DNA of 64,000 nucleotides from Luteimonas fraxinea (GTDB taxonomy: Bacteria > Pseudomonadota > Gammaproteobacteria > Xanthomonadales > Xanthomonadaceae), in assembly GCF_021233355.1 (NCBI RefSeq), contig NZ_CP089507.1, forward strand, positions 2,605,001 through 2,669,000, given 5' to 3'. Below the pieces are notes generated by a model. That model was not told the origin of the DNA, did no database searches, and worked only from the letters and a program-made list of their open reading frames with translations. Position 1 is the stretch's first letter. Each line of letters starts with the position of its first letter. Both the position numbers and the translations under genes were made by a program. Of this stretch, positions 1 through 8,727 are shown in pieces.

Positions 1-209
1 TCGCGCGGATGCACGCCGCTGCCGTTGACCCAGTGATAGACGATCGACGCGAACAGGATGCAGCCCACGCCGAGCGTGCTGGCCTTTGCCGGCCCGTGTA
101 CACGCTGGAAGAAGTCGCGCAGCTTGAGCAGCGCGATCGCGCCGAGCAGGGTGAAGAAACAGCCCACGACGAGGAGGAACGCGAGGATGGCATCGAGGAT
201 GGTGCTCAT
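1..209 (-). CDS. mnhG: Mrp-type Na+/H+ antiporter subunit G (partial, C-terminus outside window)
   Basis: Small membrane subunit of the multisubunit Mrp/Pha monovalent cation/proton antiporter. The visible 69 residues begin MSTILDAILAFLLVVG, a hydrophobic helix, followed by the family-typical stretch ALLKLRDFFQRVHGPAKAST. The frame is open to the window edge, so the third helix and the stop are missing. Its ATG overlaps the TGA of subunit F by 4 bp, which fits the end of an A-to-G operon. Confidence 0.9.
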   Translation of the reverse strand, partial: MSTILDAILAFLLVVGCFFTLLGAIALLKLRDFFQRVHGPAKASTLGVGCILFASIVYHWVNGSGVHPR

Positions 210-475
210 TCGACGATGTCCCGGCGGATGACGTATTTGCTCAGCACCACGGTGCCGACGAAGCCGAGCATCGCGATGACCAAGGCGGCCTCGAAATAGA
301 TCTCGGTGTTCATCAGCATGCCGAACAGGATCAGCTGGGCGATGGAGCTGACGTAGAGCGTGTCCAGCGCCAGGATGCGGTCGGGCGCGGTCGGTCCGCG
401 CAGCAGCCGCCACAGCGACAGCAGCATGGCGATGCCGACCAGATGCATGCCGACGATGATCGCGATCGTGATCAT
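206..475 (-). CDS. mnhF: Mrp-type Na+/H+ antiporter subunit F
   Basis: An 89-residue protein with three hydrophobic helices and the conserved MrpF centre RGPTAPDRILALDTL (about residues 26-40). The length is normal for MrpF. It overlaps E upstream and G downstream by 4 bp each, so the subunits are probably translationally coupled. It acts as an inner-membrane part of the antiporter complex. Confidence 0.93.
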   Translation of the reverse strand: MITIAIIVGMHLVGIAMLLSLWRLLRGPTAPDRILALDTLYVSSIAQLILFGMLMNTEIYFEAALVIAMLGFVGTVVLSKYVIRRDIVE

Positions 476-978
476 GGAAATACCTCGCGCAACGGTGCCT
501 CGTAACGGGTCTTGATCTCGGCGACGAGCGCCTGCGGATCATCGGTACTGAGGCAGTGGATCAGCAGGTGTTTGCGGTCCTCCGACAACTCGGCGGACAC
601 GGTGCCCGGCGTCAGCGTGATCACGCTGGTCAATGCCGAAATACCGTGGATGTTGGTCAGGTCCAGCGGCACCCAGACGAACTGCGAATGCAGCTTGTGG
701 TTCGGGCCGAGCACCTGTTTCGCCACCGTGAGGTTGGCGATCAGGATGTCCCACAGCAGCCGTCCGATCAGCGTCCAGATGCCGCGCAGGCGTCCGAGCT
801 GGGCGAACTCGCGCTCCAGGCGGGCGGCGAGCTGCGGCATCAGCCAGGCCAGGATCAGCGCCATGACGATGTTGCCGGGGCTGTAGTCCTCGGCCATCAG
901 CAGCCAGAAGACGAAGACCGTCAGGCTCTGCGGAATCGATGGCAGGAAACGTCGCATGAAGGGCTGTCGGGTCGTCAT
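472..978 (-). CDS. mnhE: Mrp-type Na+/H+ antiporter subunit E
   Basis: A 168-residue membrane subunit. The N-terminus holds two closely spaced hydrophobic segments (about residues 15-50). The family signature TLTPGTVSAELSEDRK follows at about 121-136, before a soluble C-terminal tail. The ATG at 978 lies in a 4-bp overlap with the stop of subunit D. A longer in-frame extension antisense to D exists but shows no membrane-protein character and is rejected as start. Confidence 0.92.
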   Translation of the reverse strand: MTTRQPFMRRFLPSIPQSLTVFVFWLLMAEDYSPGNIVMALILAWLMPQLAARLEREFAQLGRLRGIWTLIGRLLWDILIANLTVAKQVLGPNHKLHSQFVWVPLDLTNIHGISALTSVITLTPGTVSAELSEDRKHLLIHCLSTDDPQALVAEIKTRYEAPLREVFP

Positions 979-2504
979 CGCGAAGGCTCCCTGAGCACGG
1001 GCGTCTCGCCGATGACGCGTTCGATCATCTCGGACGGCGCCAGCAACTGCGCGGCGGTCGCTTCGGTGTAGCGCAGGATCGGACCGGCGAACACCGTCAT
1101 GACGATGCCGTAGCCGAGCAGCAGCATCGTCGCGGCGAGTTCGCTGCGACGCAGCGGCGGCGCTTCCACGCCTTCGGCGACCGGATCGACACGCCAGAAC
1201 AGGCGCGTGCCACTGCGCGATAGACCGATCACCGCCATCAGGCTGCTGCCGAGGATCGCGGCCCAGACCCAGCCGATCACGTCTTCCGGCACCGAGTTCA
1301 GCAGCTGCAGCTTGCCGATGAAGCCCGATAGCGGCGGCAAGCCCGACACCGACACTGCAGCGACGAGGAACAGCAGCGCCGGCACGGTCTTGCCGGGCAT
1401 CGACGCGATCGGCATCAGATAGTCGCCGGTGCCGCCGCGATGACGCTGGATGATGTCGGCCAGCAGGAACAGCGCGGCGGTGACGAACACGCTCTGCGGC
1501 AGGTAGTACAGGCCCGCGGAAATCGCACCGGCATTGCCGAGCGAGAACGCGACGAACAGCGTGCCCGCCGACAGCAGCACCAGATACGCGACGCCGATGC
1601 GCAACCGCGGCGCACCGACCACGCCGAGCGCGGCCAGCACCATCGTCGCCGCGCCCGCGGGCAGGAGCCATGGCCATGCGAAATCGGCGAGCAGGCCGGC
1701 CTCGCTGCCGAACACCAGCGTGTAGATGCGCAGCACCGCGTACAGACCGACCTTGGTCATGATGGTGAACAGTGCGGCGACCGCGGCCGGCGCACGCGCA
1801 TAGGCTTCCGGCAGCCACAGATACAACGGCAGCAGGGCGGCTTTCGCGCAGAACACCAGCAGCAGCAGGCCGGCGCCGGCGCGCACCAGCAGTGCCTGGT
1901 CCGGTCCGAGTGCCGCCACGCGCACCGCCATCTCGGCCATGTTGAGCGTGCCGAGCATGCCGTAGAGCAGGCCGAGCGCGAGCAGGAACACGGTAGACGC
2001 GGCGATGTTGAACACCACGTAGTGCATGCCCGCCTTGATGCGCGCGCCGCGCGCGCCGCTGAGCAGCAGGCCGTACGAGGCGATCAGCATCACCTCGAAG
2101 AACACGAACAGGTTGAACACGTCGCCGGTCAGGAACGCGCCGTTGAGGCCGGCGAGCTGCACCTGGAACAGCGCGTGGAAGTGCAGGGCGCGCTTGTCCC
2201 AACCAGCGCACGCGTAGAGCAGGCAGGGAATCGCCAGCAGCGTCGTGGTCGTGACCATCAACGCCGAGAGGCGATCGACGACGAGCGCGATGCCGAGACG
2301 CGCCGGCCAGTCGCCGAGCAGGTACACCACGGTGTCGCCGTCGAGCACTTCGCGCAGCAGCGCCACGTTCGTCACCAGCAGCGCAGCCATGCCGATCCAC
2401 GCCCACATCCGCAGCACGGAGGCGCGATGGGTGCGCTCGAGCAGCAGCAGGATCGCGCCGGTGACCAGCGGCACCAGGACGGGGGCGATCGCGATGTGGT
2501 TCAT
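975..2504 (-). CDS. mnhD: Mrp-type Na+/H+ antiporter subunit D
   Basis: A 509-residue polytopic protein related to the NuoM/NuoN proton-channel subunits of complex I. Glu137 in the segment NLFVFFEVMLIASYG is the conserved intramembrane glutamate of MrpD. About 14 hydrophobic helices cover the whole length. It overlaps C and E by 4 bp. Role: a proton/cation-translocating core subunit of the inner-membrane antiporter. Confidence 0.95.
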   Translation of the reverse strand: MNHIAIAPVLVPLVTGAILLLLERTHRASVLRMWAWIGMAALLVTNVALLREVLDGDTVVYLLGDWPARLGIALVVDRLSALMVTTTTLLAIPCLLYACAGWDKRALHFHALFQVQLAGLNGAFLTGDVFNLFVFFEVMLIASYGLLLSGARGARIKAGMHYVVFNIAASTVFLLALGLLYGMLGTLNMAEMAVRVAALGPDQALLVRAGAGLLLLVFCAKAALLPLYLWLPEAYARAPAAVAALFTIMTKVGLYAVLRIYTLVFGSEAGLLADFAWPWLLPAGAATMVLAALGVVGAPRLRIGVAYLVLLSAGTLFVAFSLGNAGAISAGLYYLPQSVFVTAALFLLADIIQRHRGGTGDYLMPIASMPGKTVPALLFLVAAVSVSGLPPLSGFIGKLQLLNSVPEDVIGWVWAAILGSSLMAVIGLSRSGTRLFWRVDPVAEGVEAPPLRRSELAATMLLLGYGIVMTVFAGPILRYTEATAAQLLAPSEMIERVIGETPVLREPSR

Positions 2505-2866
2505 CGACGGCCTCCGCGCTGTTCTTCGTCGGGCTCTTCACCATCGACATGGTCGGTATGCAGGTCCGAGTGCTCGCGCATCGCGATGACGACGGTCACC
2601 GCGGTCATCGCGAACGCGATGACGATCGCCGTCAGCACCAGCGCCTGCGGCAATGGATCGGTGTAGTTGGCGAGGGTTTCGGCCAAGCCGTCCTTGAGCA
2701 CCGGCGGCTTGCCGACGACCGGGCGGCCGGACGAGAAGATCAGCAGGTTGGTCGCGTACGAGAGCAGCGTCAGCCCGAGGATCACGTCGAAGGTGCGTGC
2801 GCGCAGCAGCAGGTAGACACCCGAGGCGGCGAGCACGCCGATGGCGGAAGCGATTGCGAGTTCCAT
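2501..2866 (-). CDS. mnhC: Mrp-type Na+/H+ antiporter subunit C
   Basis: A 121-residue NuoK-like subunit with three helices. Family motifs include GVYLLLRARTFDVILGL near the N-terminus and DPLPQALVLTAIVI at about 70-83. The charged tail, rich in Asp and Glu, is cytoplasmic and species-variable. The ATG shares one base with the TGA of the AB subunit. The same frame stays open upstream, but only as a shadow of mnhAB. Confidence 0.93.
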   Translation of the reverse strand: MELAIASAIGVLAASGVYLLLRARTFDVILGLTLLSYATNLLIFSSGRPVVGKPPVLKDGLAETLANYTDPLPQALVLTAIVIAFAMTAVTVVIAMREHSDLHTDHVDGEEPDEEQRGGRR

Positions 2867-5643
2867 CAGTGCGCCTCCTCCGCAGCCTGACGTTGTTTGA
2901 CCGTGCCCATCGTCGAGAGCATCAGCAGGGTGCCGGCGAACACGACCACATAGACGCCGGTGTCGAACACGAGTGCACTGGCCAGTGGCAGCAGGCCGAT
3001 CAGCGGCAGTTCCACATCGAGATGGCCGCTGGTCAGGAACGGCACGTCGAACCACCACGAACCGACGCCGCCGATCACCGCCAGCAACAGGCCGACACCG
3101 ATGCCACGCAGGTAGTCGAAGCCGAACGTCGCCTCGACCGCGCGCGCGCCCTGCAGCACGTACTTCACCAGCACCGGCACTGCGAACACGAGGCCGGCGA
3201 TGAAGCCGCCGCCCGGTGCGTTGTGGCCGCGCAGGAACAGATAGATCGACACCGTCAGTGCCAGCGGGAACAGCAGCTGGGTCAGGTCGGCCGCGATCGG
3301 CAGGTGCACCGGCGGGCCGGGCATCACTTCGTCGGGCTTGAGACGCGCCCAGCGCAGCAGCGCGTGCACCACCAGCGCGGCCGTGCCGAACACGGTGATC
3401 TCGCCGAAGGTATCGAAGCCGCGGAAGTCGACCAGGATCACGTTGACTACGTTGCGGCCGTAGGCCTCGGGCAAGGAGCGCACCAGCAGCTCGTTGGAGA
3501 TCGTGTCGGCGGGCGAGACCATCATCGCGTAGGCCAGCGCGCCGAGACCGCCGCCGGCAACGATCGAGATCGCGACATCGCGGAACTTGCGCAGCGGCCG
3601 GCGCGTGCTCTTCGACTGCTTGGGTAGATAGTTCAGCGCCATCATCATCAGCGCGATCGTCACCATCTCGACCAGCAGCTGGGTCAGCGCGAGATCCGGC
3701 GCGGAGAGATAGACGAACATCAGGCTCACCGCGAGACCGACGCCGCCGATCACGATCAGCGCGGTCAGGCGCTTGCCGTGCACGACCACGGTGCCGATCG
3801 ACGAGGCCACGATCACCGCCCAGATCATCCAGCCCATGACCGGCAGCGGACGCGGCCCCGGACCGTTGGCGATCAGCTCGGCGAAGTTGCCCAGCAGCGG
3901 CCAGCCGGCCAGCACCAGCGCGACCAGCAGCAGGCCGAACAGACTGCGCTGCAGACTGCCGTTGGCGACGCGCGCGGTGAACGCACGGGCCAGCGAGAAG
4001 AGACGTTCCAGATTGACCTGGAAGACCTGACGGCCGGTCGAGCGCGTGACCACGGCATGGAAGTCGAGCAGCTTGCGCAGGCCGAAGTACAGCAGCACGC
4101 CGAACACCAGGCTGGCGACGCTCATCATCAGCGGCAGGTTGATGCCGTGCCACACCGACAAGCTGAACTCCGGCGTCGCGGCGCCGAGCGTGCCGCGCGC
4201 CATCGTATGCAGCAGCGGGCCGACGGTCAGCGCCGGAATGATGCCGATCACCAGGCACAGGATCGCCAGCACGCCGACGGGAATCCGCATCCAGCGCGGC
4301 GGCTCGTGCGGCACCACGTCGAGCGCACGCGGGCCGCGGCCGAAGAAGGTGTCGTGCACGAAGCGCAGGCTGTAGGCGATGCCGAACACGCCGGCCAGCA
4401 GCGCCGCGATGCTGATCACCCAGCGCATCGTGCCGTGGCCGCCTATCTCCAGCGCCTCGGCGAAGAACATTTCCTTCGACAGGAAGCCGTTGAGCAGCGG
4501 AATGCCGGCCATCGCCAATGACGCGACGATCGCCAGCGCACTGGTCATCGGCATGAGGCGTCTGAGATTGCCGAGCCGGCGCATGTCGCGCGTGCCGGTC
4601 TCGTGGTCGATAATGCCCGCGGCCATGAACAGCGAGGCCTTGAACATCGCGTGGTTGAGGATGTGGAACAGGCCCGCGACGACGGCCATTTCGGTCGACA
4701 GGCCGAACAGCAGCGTGATCAGACCGAGGTGGGAAATCGTCGAATACGCCAGCAGGCCCTTGAGGTCGTGCTGGAAGATCGCGAACCACGCGCCCATCAC
4801 CAGCGTCGTCGCGCCGACGCCGCTGACCACGTAGAAGAAGAGATCGGTCCCAGCCAGCGCCGGATGCAGGCGCGCCAGCAGGAACACGCCGGCCTTCACC
4901 ATCGTCGCCGAATGCAGGTACGCCGAGACCGGCGTCGGCGCGGCCATCGCGTGCGGCAGCCAGAAGTGGAACGGGAACTGCGCGCTCTTGGTGAAAATGC
5001 CCAGCAGCACCAGGCCCAGCGCCCACGGATACAGATGGCTCGCGCGGATCAGATCGCCCGAGGCCAGCACGACATCGAGATCGTAGCTGCCGACGATGCG
5101 GCCGATCAGCAGCACGCCGCCGAGCAGCGCCAGGCCGCCCATGCCGGTGATCGTCAGCGCCATGCGTGCGCCCTGGCGGGCGTCCTGGCGATGCGACCAG
5201 AAGCCGATCAGCAGGAACGAACTGATCGAGGTCAGTTCCCAGAACACCGCGAGCAGGAGCAGGTTGCCGGCGATGACCATGCCGAGCATCGCGCCCATGA
5301 AGAGCAGCAGATAGGTGAAGAACCGTCGCGGACTGTCTTTGGCCGACAGGTAGTAGTGGCCGTAGAGCACGACGAGTCCGCCGATGCCCAGCACCATCAA
5401 TGCGAACGTCCAGGCCAGCCCGTCCATACGCAGGCTGAAATCCAGCCCGGCTTCGGGAATCCACGCGTATTGGGTCTTGAGAATGGTGCCGTCGAAGACG
5501 TCACCGGCCAGAAAAGCCAATACGCCAAGACCCAGCAACGGCACGAGGCCGGCCAGACAGGCAACGGTGCGCCGTGACGCATTCGCGGACAGCGCTACAA
5601 CGAGCGCCAGCGCGAAAGGCAGGGCCAAGAGAAGTTCGAGCAT
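2866..5643 (-). CDS. mnhA: Mrp-type Na+/H+ antiporter fused subunit A/B
   Basis: A 925-residue protein in which the NuoL-like MrpA part (about 1-770) is continuous with the MrpB part (about 800-925), as in group 2 mrp/pha operons. Conserved proton-path residues are visible: Glu136 in FWELTS, Lys219 in FTKSAQFPFHFWLP and Lys250 in HSATMVKAG. The start at 5643 has an AAGGAG Shine-Dalgarno four bases upstream; the longer frame to 5688 has a non-hydrophobic extension and is rejected. First gene of the operon. Predicted role: Na+ efflux and pH homeostasis. Confidence 0.95.
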   Translation of the reverse strand: MLELLLALPFALALVVALSANASRRTVACLAGLVPLLGLGVLAFLAGDVFDGTILKTQYAWIPEAGLDFSLRMDGLAWTFALMVLGIGGLVVLYGHYYLSAKDSPRRFFTYLLLFMGAMLGMVIAGNLLLLAVFWELTSISSFLLIGFWSHRQDARQGARMALTITGMGGLALLGGVLLIGRIVGSYDLDVVLASGDLIRASHLYPWALGLVLLGIFTKSAQFPFHFWLPHAMAAPTPVSAYLHSATMVKAGVFLLARLHPALAGTDLFFYVVSGVGATTLVMGAWFAIFQHDLKGLLAYSTISHLGLITLLFGLSTEMAVVAGLFHILNHAMFKASLFMAAGIIDHETGTRDMRRLGNLRRLMPMTSALAIVASLAMAGIPLLNGFLSKEMFFAEALEIGGHGTMRWVISIAALLAGVFGIAYSLRFVHDTFFGRGPRALDVVPHEPPRWMRIPVGVLAILCLVIGIIPALTVGPLLHTMARGTLGAATPEFSLSVWHGINLPLMMSVASLVFGVLLYFGLRKLLDFHAVVTRSTGRQVFQVNLERLFSLARAFTARVANGSLQRSLFGLLLVALVLAGWPLLGNFAELIANGPGPRPLPVMGWMIWAVIVASSIGTVVVHGKRLTALIVIGGVGLAVSLMFVYLSAPDLALTQLLVEMVTIALMMMALNYLPKQSKSTRRPLRKFRDVAISIVAGGGLGALAYAMMVSPADTISNELLVRSLPEAYGRNVVNVILVDFRGFDTFGEITVFGTAALVVHALLRWARLKPDEVMPGPPVHLPIAADLTQLLFPLALTVSIYLFLRGHNAPGGGFIAGLVFAVPVLVKYVLQGARAVEATFGFDYLRGIGVGLLLAVIGGVGSWWFDVPFLTSGHLDVELPLIGLLPLASALVFDTGVYVVVFAGTLLMLSTMGTVKQRQAAEEAH

Positions 5644-5743
5644 CGGGCTCCTTGTGGAGGCAGGTCGGCCAGAGGGCCGGCGGGTCACGCAAGGGCCGGG
5701 CAGTTTAACCGATGCCGGTCGACGGAGCGTCGTCGCGGCTCGA

Positions 5744-5749
5744 TATGCT
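5744..5749 (+). promoter_or_regulatory. -10-like hexamer of a possible leaderless promoter
   Basis: TATGCT lies exactly 7 nt before the ATG at 5757, so transcription would begin at or next to the start codon. No Shine-Dalgarno precedes that ATG. No convincing -35 box is seen. This is the same spacing found before 9736 and 13940. Confidence 0.4.
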
Positions 5750-5756
5750 ATGTCCC

Positions 5757-6653
5757 ATGACGTCGATCGCAGCCACTACGCCCCCGCACGCACGCCATGC
5801 GCTGGTCTTCGGTGCCAGCGGCGCGATCGGAGCGGCCCTGCTGGCGCGACTGCTCGACGCGGGCTGGACCGTCGATGCCCTGTCGCGCGCGTCGCGCGCC
5901 GATGGCCCGCAACTGCGCTGGCACACCGGTGCGTTCGCCACGATGCCGGACACCTTGCCGGCGCAAGCCGATGCAATCTTCAGCTGCGGCCCGCTGGACC
6001 AGTTCTCGCTGTGGTACGCCGAGGCCTCGATCGAATGTCCGCGCGTCGTCGCGTTCGGTTCGACCAGCGACGCGACCAAGCAGGCGGCCAGCGATCCGGG
6101 CGAGCGCGAGCTGGCGATGCGGTTGCGCACGTCGGGGGAGCGCGTGTTCGCGGCGGCGCAGGCGCGTGGCGCTGCGGCGACGCTGCTGAGGCCGACGCTG
6201 GTCTACGGCAGCGGACGCGATCGCAACCTCAGCCTGATCGTCGCGCTCGCCCAGCGTAGCGGCATGTTCGTGTTGCCTGCCGACGCGCGCGGTCGACGCC
6301 AGCCGGTGCACGTCGACGATCTCGCGGCGGCGGCGCAGGCCGCGGTCGATGCGCCCGCAGCGTACGGCCAGGCCTTCGCATTGCCGGGCGGGGAGACCCT
6401 CGACTACCGCACGATGGTCGCGCGCACGCTGGCCTGCCTGCAGCCCGCGCCGCGCCTGCTGGTGCTGCCGGGCGCGTTGTTCGATGCGGCGTTGTGGGCG
6501 GCGCATCGCGCCGGTCGCCTGCAGGGCCTGCCGCCAGGCGCGGTGACGCGCATGCGCGAGGATCTGGTGTTCGATGCCGCGCCTGCGCAGGCGGCATTCG
6601 GCTATGCGCCGCGGGCGTTCCGCGCGGAGCCGGCGATGTTCGGCGTCGACTGA
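5757..6653 (+). CDS. NAD(P)-dependent epimerase/dehydratase family protein
   Basis: A 298-residue short-chain dehydrogenase-like protein. The N-terminal Rossmann motif is ALVFGASGAIGAALL (about residues 14-28). A central RPTLVYGSGRDRNLSLI segment resembles the extended SDR family that acts on nucleotide sugars or related substrates. No classical YxxxK is evident, so the activity is uncertain and it may be an atypical or non-catalytic member. The ATG at 5757 is preferred over upstream starts because the Rossmann fold begins shortly after it. Single gene, divergent from the mrp operon. Confidence 0.8.
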   Translation: MTSIAATTPPHARHALVFGASGAIGAALLARLLDAGWTVDALSRASRADGPQLRWHTGAFATMPDTLPAQADAIFSCGPLDQFSLWYAEASIECPRVVAFGSTSDATKQAASDPGERELAMRLRTSGERVFAAAQARGAAATLLRPTLVYGSGRDRNLSLIVALAQRSGMFVLPADARGRRQPVHVDDLAAAAQAAVDAPAAYGQAFALPGGETLDYRTMVARTLACLQPAPRLLVLPGALFDAALWAAHRAGRLQGLPPGAVTRMREDLVFDAAPAQAAFGYAPRAFRAEPAMFGVD

Positions 6654-6678
6654 CGCGCGCCGTCTTGTCCGGATCGGA

Positions 6679-7572
6679 TCATGGCCCTGCCATCGGTTCC
6701 TCGACCAGCTTGCGCGACTTCTGCAGCGCGCGCAGTGCGATCACCAGCACGCCGCCGAGCACCATCGCCCCGCCGATCCACAGCCTCGGCCCCGGCCGGT
6801 CGCCCCAGAACGCGACGCCCAGACCGATCGCCATCACCGGTACCAGCAGCAACCACGGCGTGACCATCGCGACCGGGTAGCGCTGCATCAGCACGTAGTA
6901 CAGGCCGTGGCCGAGCAGCGAGGACACGAACGCCGCGTAGACCGCGCCGCCCCAGCCGGCGAAGCCGGCGTTGCCGAGCTGGTCGAAACCGCCGGGCTCG
7001 AACACCAGGCTGATCGCCAGCAGCGGCAGCACGCTGAAGACCGCGGTCCAGCCCTGCATGTTCCACATGTCGACATTGCGCAGGCGCTTCATCAGCACCG
7101 TACCGATCGCGAGCATCGCGGCCGATGCCAGCATCGTCAGCAGCGCGGCCGGGTTGGCCAGCACCACCGGATCGAAGCCCAGCACCAGCACGCCGCAGAA
7201 GCTCACGCCGATCGCCAGACCCGTGCGCCAGGCGAACCGCTCGCCGAGCACCGCCCAGGCCAGCAGCGCGGTCATCGGGATGTAGCTCTGCATGACGATC
7301 GCCGGCGACGACAGATCCGTCGACAGCCGCAGCGCGAGAAAACTCAGGCCGAAATGCGCCACGCCGATACACAGGCACACCGCGATCAAGCGCGGCCATT
7401 GCCCGGGCGCGGGCGGTCGCAGCAGCCACACCAGCGGCAGCGCCAGCATCGCGAAGCGCACCGCGGTGAAGAGAAACGGGGGAATCTCGCGCAGCGCATT
7501 GGCCGAGACGAGGAAGTTCAGCGCCCAGGCGATACAGACGACGAGAACCAGAACGAGATCGCGGGGTGACAC
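6679..7572 (-). CDS. EamA/DMT-family transporter
   Basis: A 297-residue membrane protein with about ten helices arranged as two EamA repeats. Family features include AWALNFLVSANALREIPP at the N-terminus, SYIPMTALLAWAVLGERF closing the first repeat and VTPWLLLVPVMAIG in the second. Substrate cannot be read from sequence; relatives export amino acids or other metabolites (RhaT/YdcZ-like). It is convergent with the epimerase gene, 25 bp apart. Confidence 0.88.
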   Translation of the reverse strand: MSPRDLVLVLVVCIAWALNFLVSANALREIPPFLFTAVRFAMLALPLVWLLRPPAPGQWPRLIAVCLCIGVAHFGLSFLALRLSTDLSSPAIVMQSYIPMTALLAWAVLGERFAWRTGLAIGVSFCGVLVLGFDPVVLANPAALLTMLASAAMLAIGTVLMKRLRNVDMWNMQGWTAVFSVLPLLAISLVFEPGGFDQLGNAGFAGWGGAVYAAFVSSLLGHGLYYVLMQRYPVAMVTPWLLLVPVMAIGLGVAFWGDRPGPRLWIGGAMVLGGVLVIALRALQKSRKLVEEPMAGP

Positions 7573-7616
7573 GGGCGATGCACCAGCGTGGCGCGACAGG
7601 ATCGCACGTGCGACGC

Positions 7617-7766
7617 CTCAGAACCTGTTCACGATCTGTCGCGAGCGCAGCCGGATGGCGCGTGGCGGAGCGCAGAAAGCGCAGTGTACGTGCGGGTACA
7701 TGAGCATTTCGAACACCGCACGCGCGTTATCCGGCAAGCGCAGCAAGATCGTGGACAGGTTCTCAG
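7617..7766. repeat. 150-bp imperfect palindromic repeat element
   Basis: The left end reads CTCAGAACCTGTTCACGATC. The right end, read on the minus strand, is CTGAGAACCTGTCCACGATC, two mismatches in 20. The symmetry continues inwards (GCCGGAT on both arms) and a small TGTAC...GTACA hairpin sits near 7685-7700. It looks like a non-autonomous, MITE-like dispersed repeat; no transposase is encoded. Its right end supplies the TGA stop of the Mpo1-like gene. Confidence 0.65.
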
Positions 7767-8257
7767 TACGTCAGATGCAGACGTCGATAGAGCTTGGACA
7801 GCACCCACGCCGGACCGACCAGCAGGTAGCGCAGGTCGGTGAAGAAGCTCGGCTTGCGGCCTTCGAACAGCTTGCTGTGGCCGACGAACTGCGCCACCCA
7901 CGCGACCGCGAACACGCCCAGCGCCAGCCAGAACAGGAACGGCGTGCCGAAGTCGCGCTGCAACCAGTACGTCAGCGCCGACATCGCCACGAACACCAGC
8001 AGCATGCCGAGGCCGATCGCGCGCGAGGCGCGGTAATAGAACATCCACGCCCCGAACATCGCCAGGCCCGCCCACAACCCCGGCTTGAACAATGTGCCGG
8101 TGGGAATGCACCACAGCAGCGCGATCACGCTCCACAAGATCGCCGGGACGGCGAACACGTGGATCCACTGGTTGGTGTCGTCGCGGTGGTCGGCCGAGTA
8201 ACTGGCGAACCAGCGGTCGATCGGACGCACCTGCGCGTCGTCGTGTGTTGCGTCCAT
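7763..8257 (-). CDS. Mpo1/YGL010w-like (DUF962) membrane protein
   Basis: A 164-residue protein of the DUF962/Mpo1 family, whose yeast member is an iron-dependent dioxygenase in 2-hydroxy fatty acid degradation. It begins with a soluble segment containing RWFASYSADHRDDTNQWIHV and then several hydrophobic helices. Conserved histidines are His33 (WIHVFAVP) and one in QFVGHSKLFEGRKPSF. Its TGA lies inside the terminal bases of the repeat element downstream, so the original C-terminus may have been changed by that insertion. The bacterial substrate is unknown. Confidence 0.85.
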   Translation of the reverse strand: MDATHDDAQVRPIDRWFASYSADHRDDTNQWIHVFAVPAILWSVIALLWCIPTGTLFKPGLWAGLAMFGAWMFYYRASRAIGLGMLLVFVAMSALTYWLQRDFGTPFLFWLALGVFAVAWVAQFVGHSKLFEGRKPSFFTDLRYLLVGPAWVLSKLYRRLHLTY

Positions 8258-8294
8258 CAGCCCCTCCCGAGGGTCGATCCGGTCGTGTCGGTGA

Positions 8295-8660
8295 CTAGGT
8301 TACGCCTGCGATCGGCTCTCCGAAGCTGAGCTCGTTGCCGCTCGGATCGACGATCCTGAAATCGCGCATGCCGTAGGGGCGGTCGCCGATCGGAACACGC
8401 ACCTCGACGCCCGCAGACGTCAATGCGTTGTACCAAGCATCGATATCCGACACGCCCAGATAGATCTGTGCGGCGCCCGGCGTGCCGGGGTCGGTGCGTT
8501 GGCTGAGCATGATCTCGGCGCCGTTGCGGCAGACCGAGGCGATGTGCGGGGGTTCGCCCCAGGACCAGGCCAGCTCAAAGCCGAGTGTCCGCACGTAGAA
8601 ATCCAGCGAAGCGGCCAGATCGTCCACCGTGAAAACGGGCGATACGGATTCGATCTGCAT
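8295..8660 (-). CDS. VOC-family (glyoxalase/bleomycin-resistance-like) protein
   Basis: A 121-residue single-domain vicinal oxygen chelate protein. The N-terminal half contains VFTVDDLAASLDFYVRTLGF and the C-terminal half ends in DFRIVDPSGNELSFGEP, the usual metal-site glutamate region. The start at 8660 is preferred to upstream codons because the first beta strand begins immediately. Substrate unknown; such proteins include lyases, dioxygenases and antibiotic-binding proteins. Confidence 0.85.
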   Translation of the reverse strand: MQIESVSPVFTVDDLAASLDFYVRTLGFELAWSWGEPPHIASVCRNGAEIMLSQRTDPGTPGAAQIYLGVSDIDAWYNALTSAGVEVRVPIGDRPYGMRDFRIVDPSGNELSFGEPIAGVT

Positions 8661-8727
8661 GGGCGTGCGATCCACAGAATGGAACAGCTTTCGGGAATAC
8701 CGGCACCACGCGCGCGTTGAAGCGCGC

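Noticed and set aside
1440..2666. A 408-codon frame opposite mnhD and mnhC
   Set aside because: Composition dominated by Gln, Arg, His and Glu, typical of the antisense of membrane-protein codons in GC-rich DNA.
7629..8168. A minus-strand ORF spanning the palindromic repeat and the Mpo1-like gene
   Set aside because: It uses a different frame from the Mpo1-like protein and consists partly of repeat sequence; no homology is apparent.
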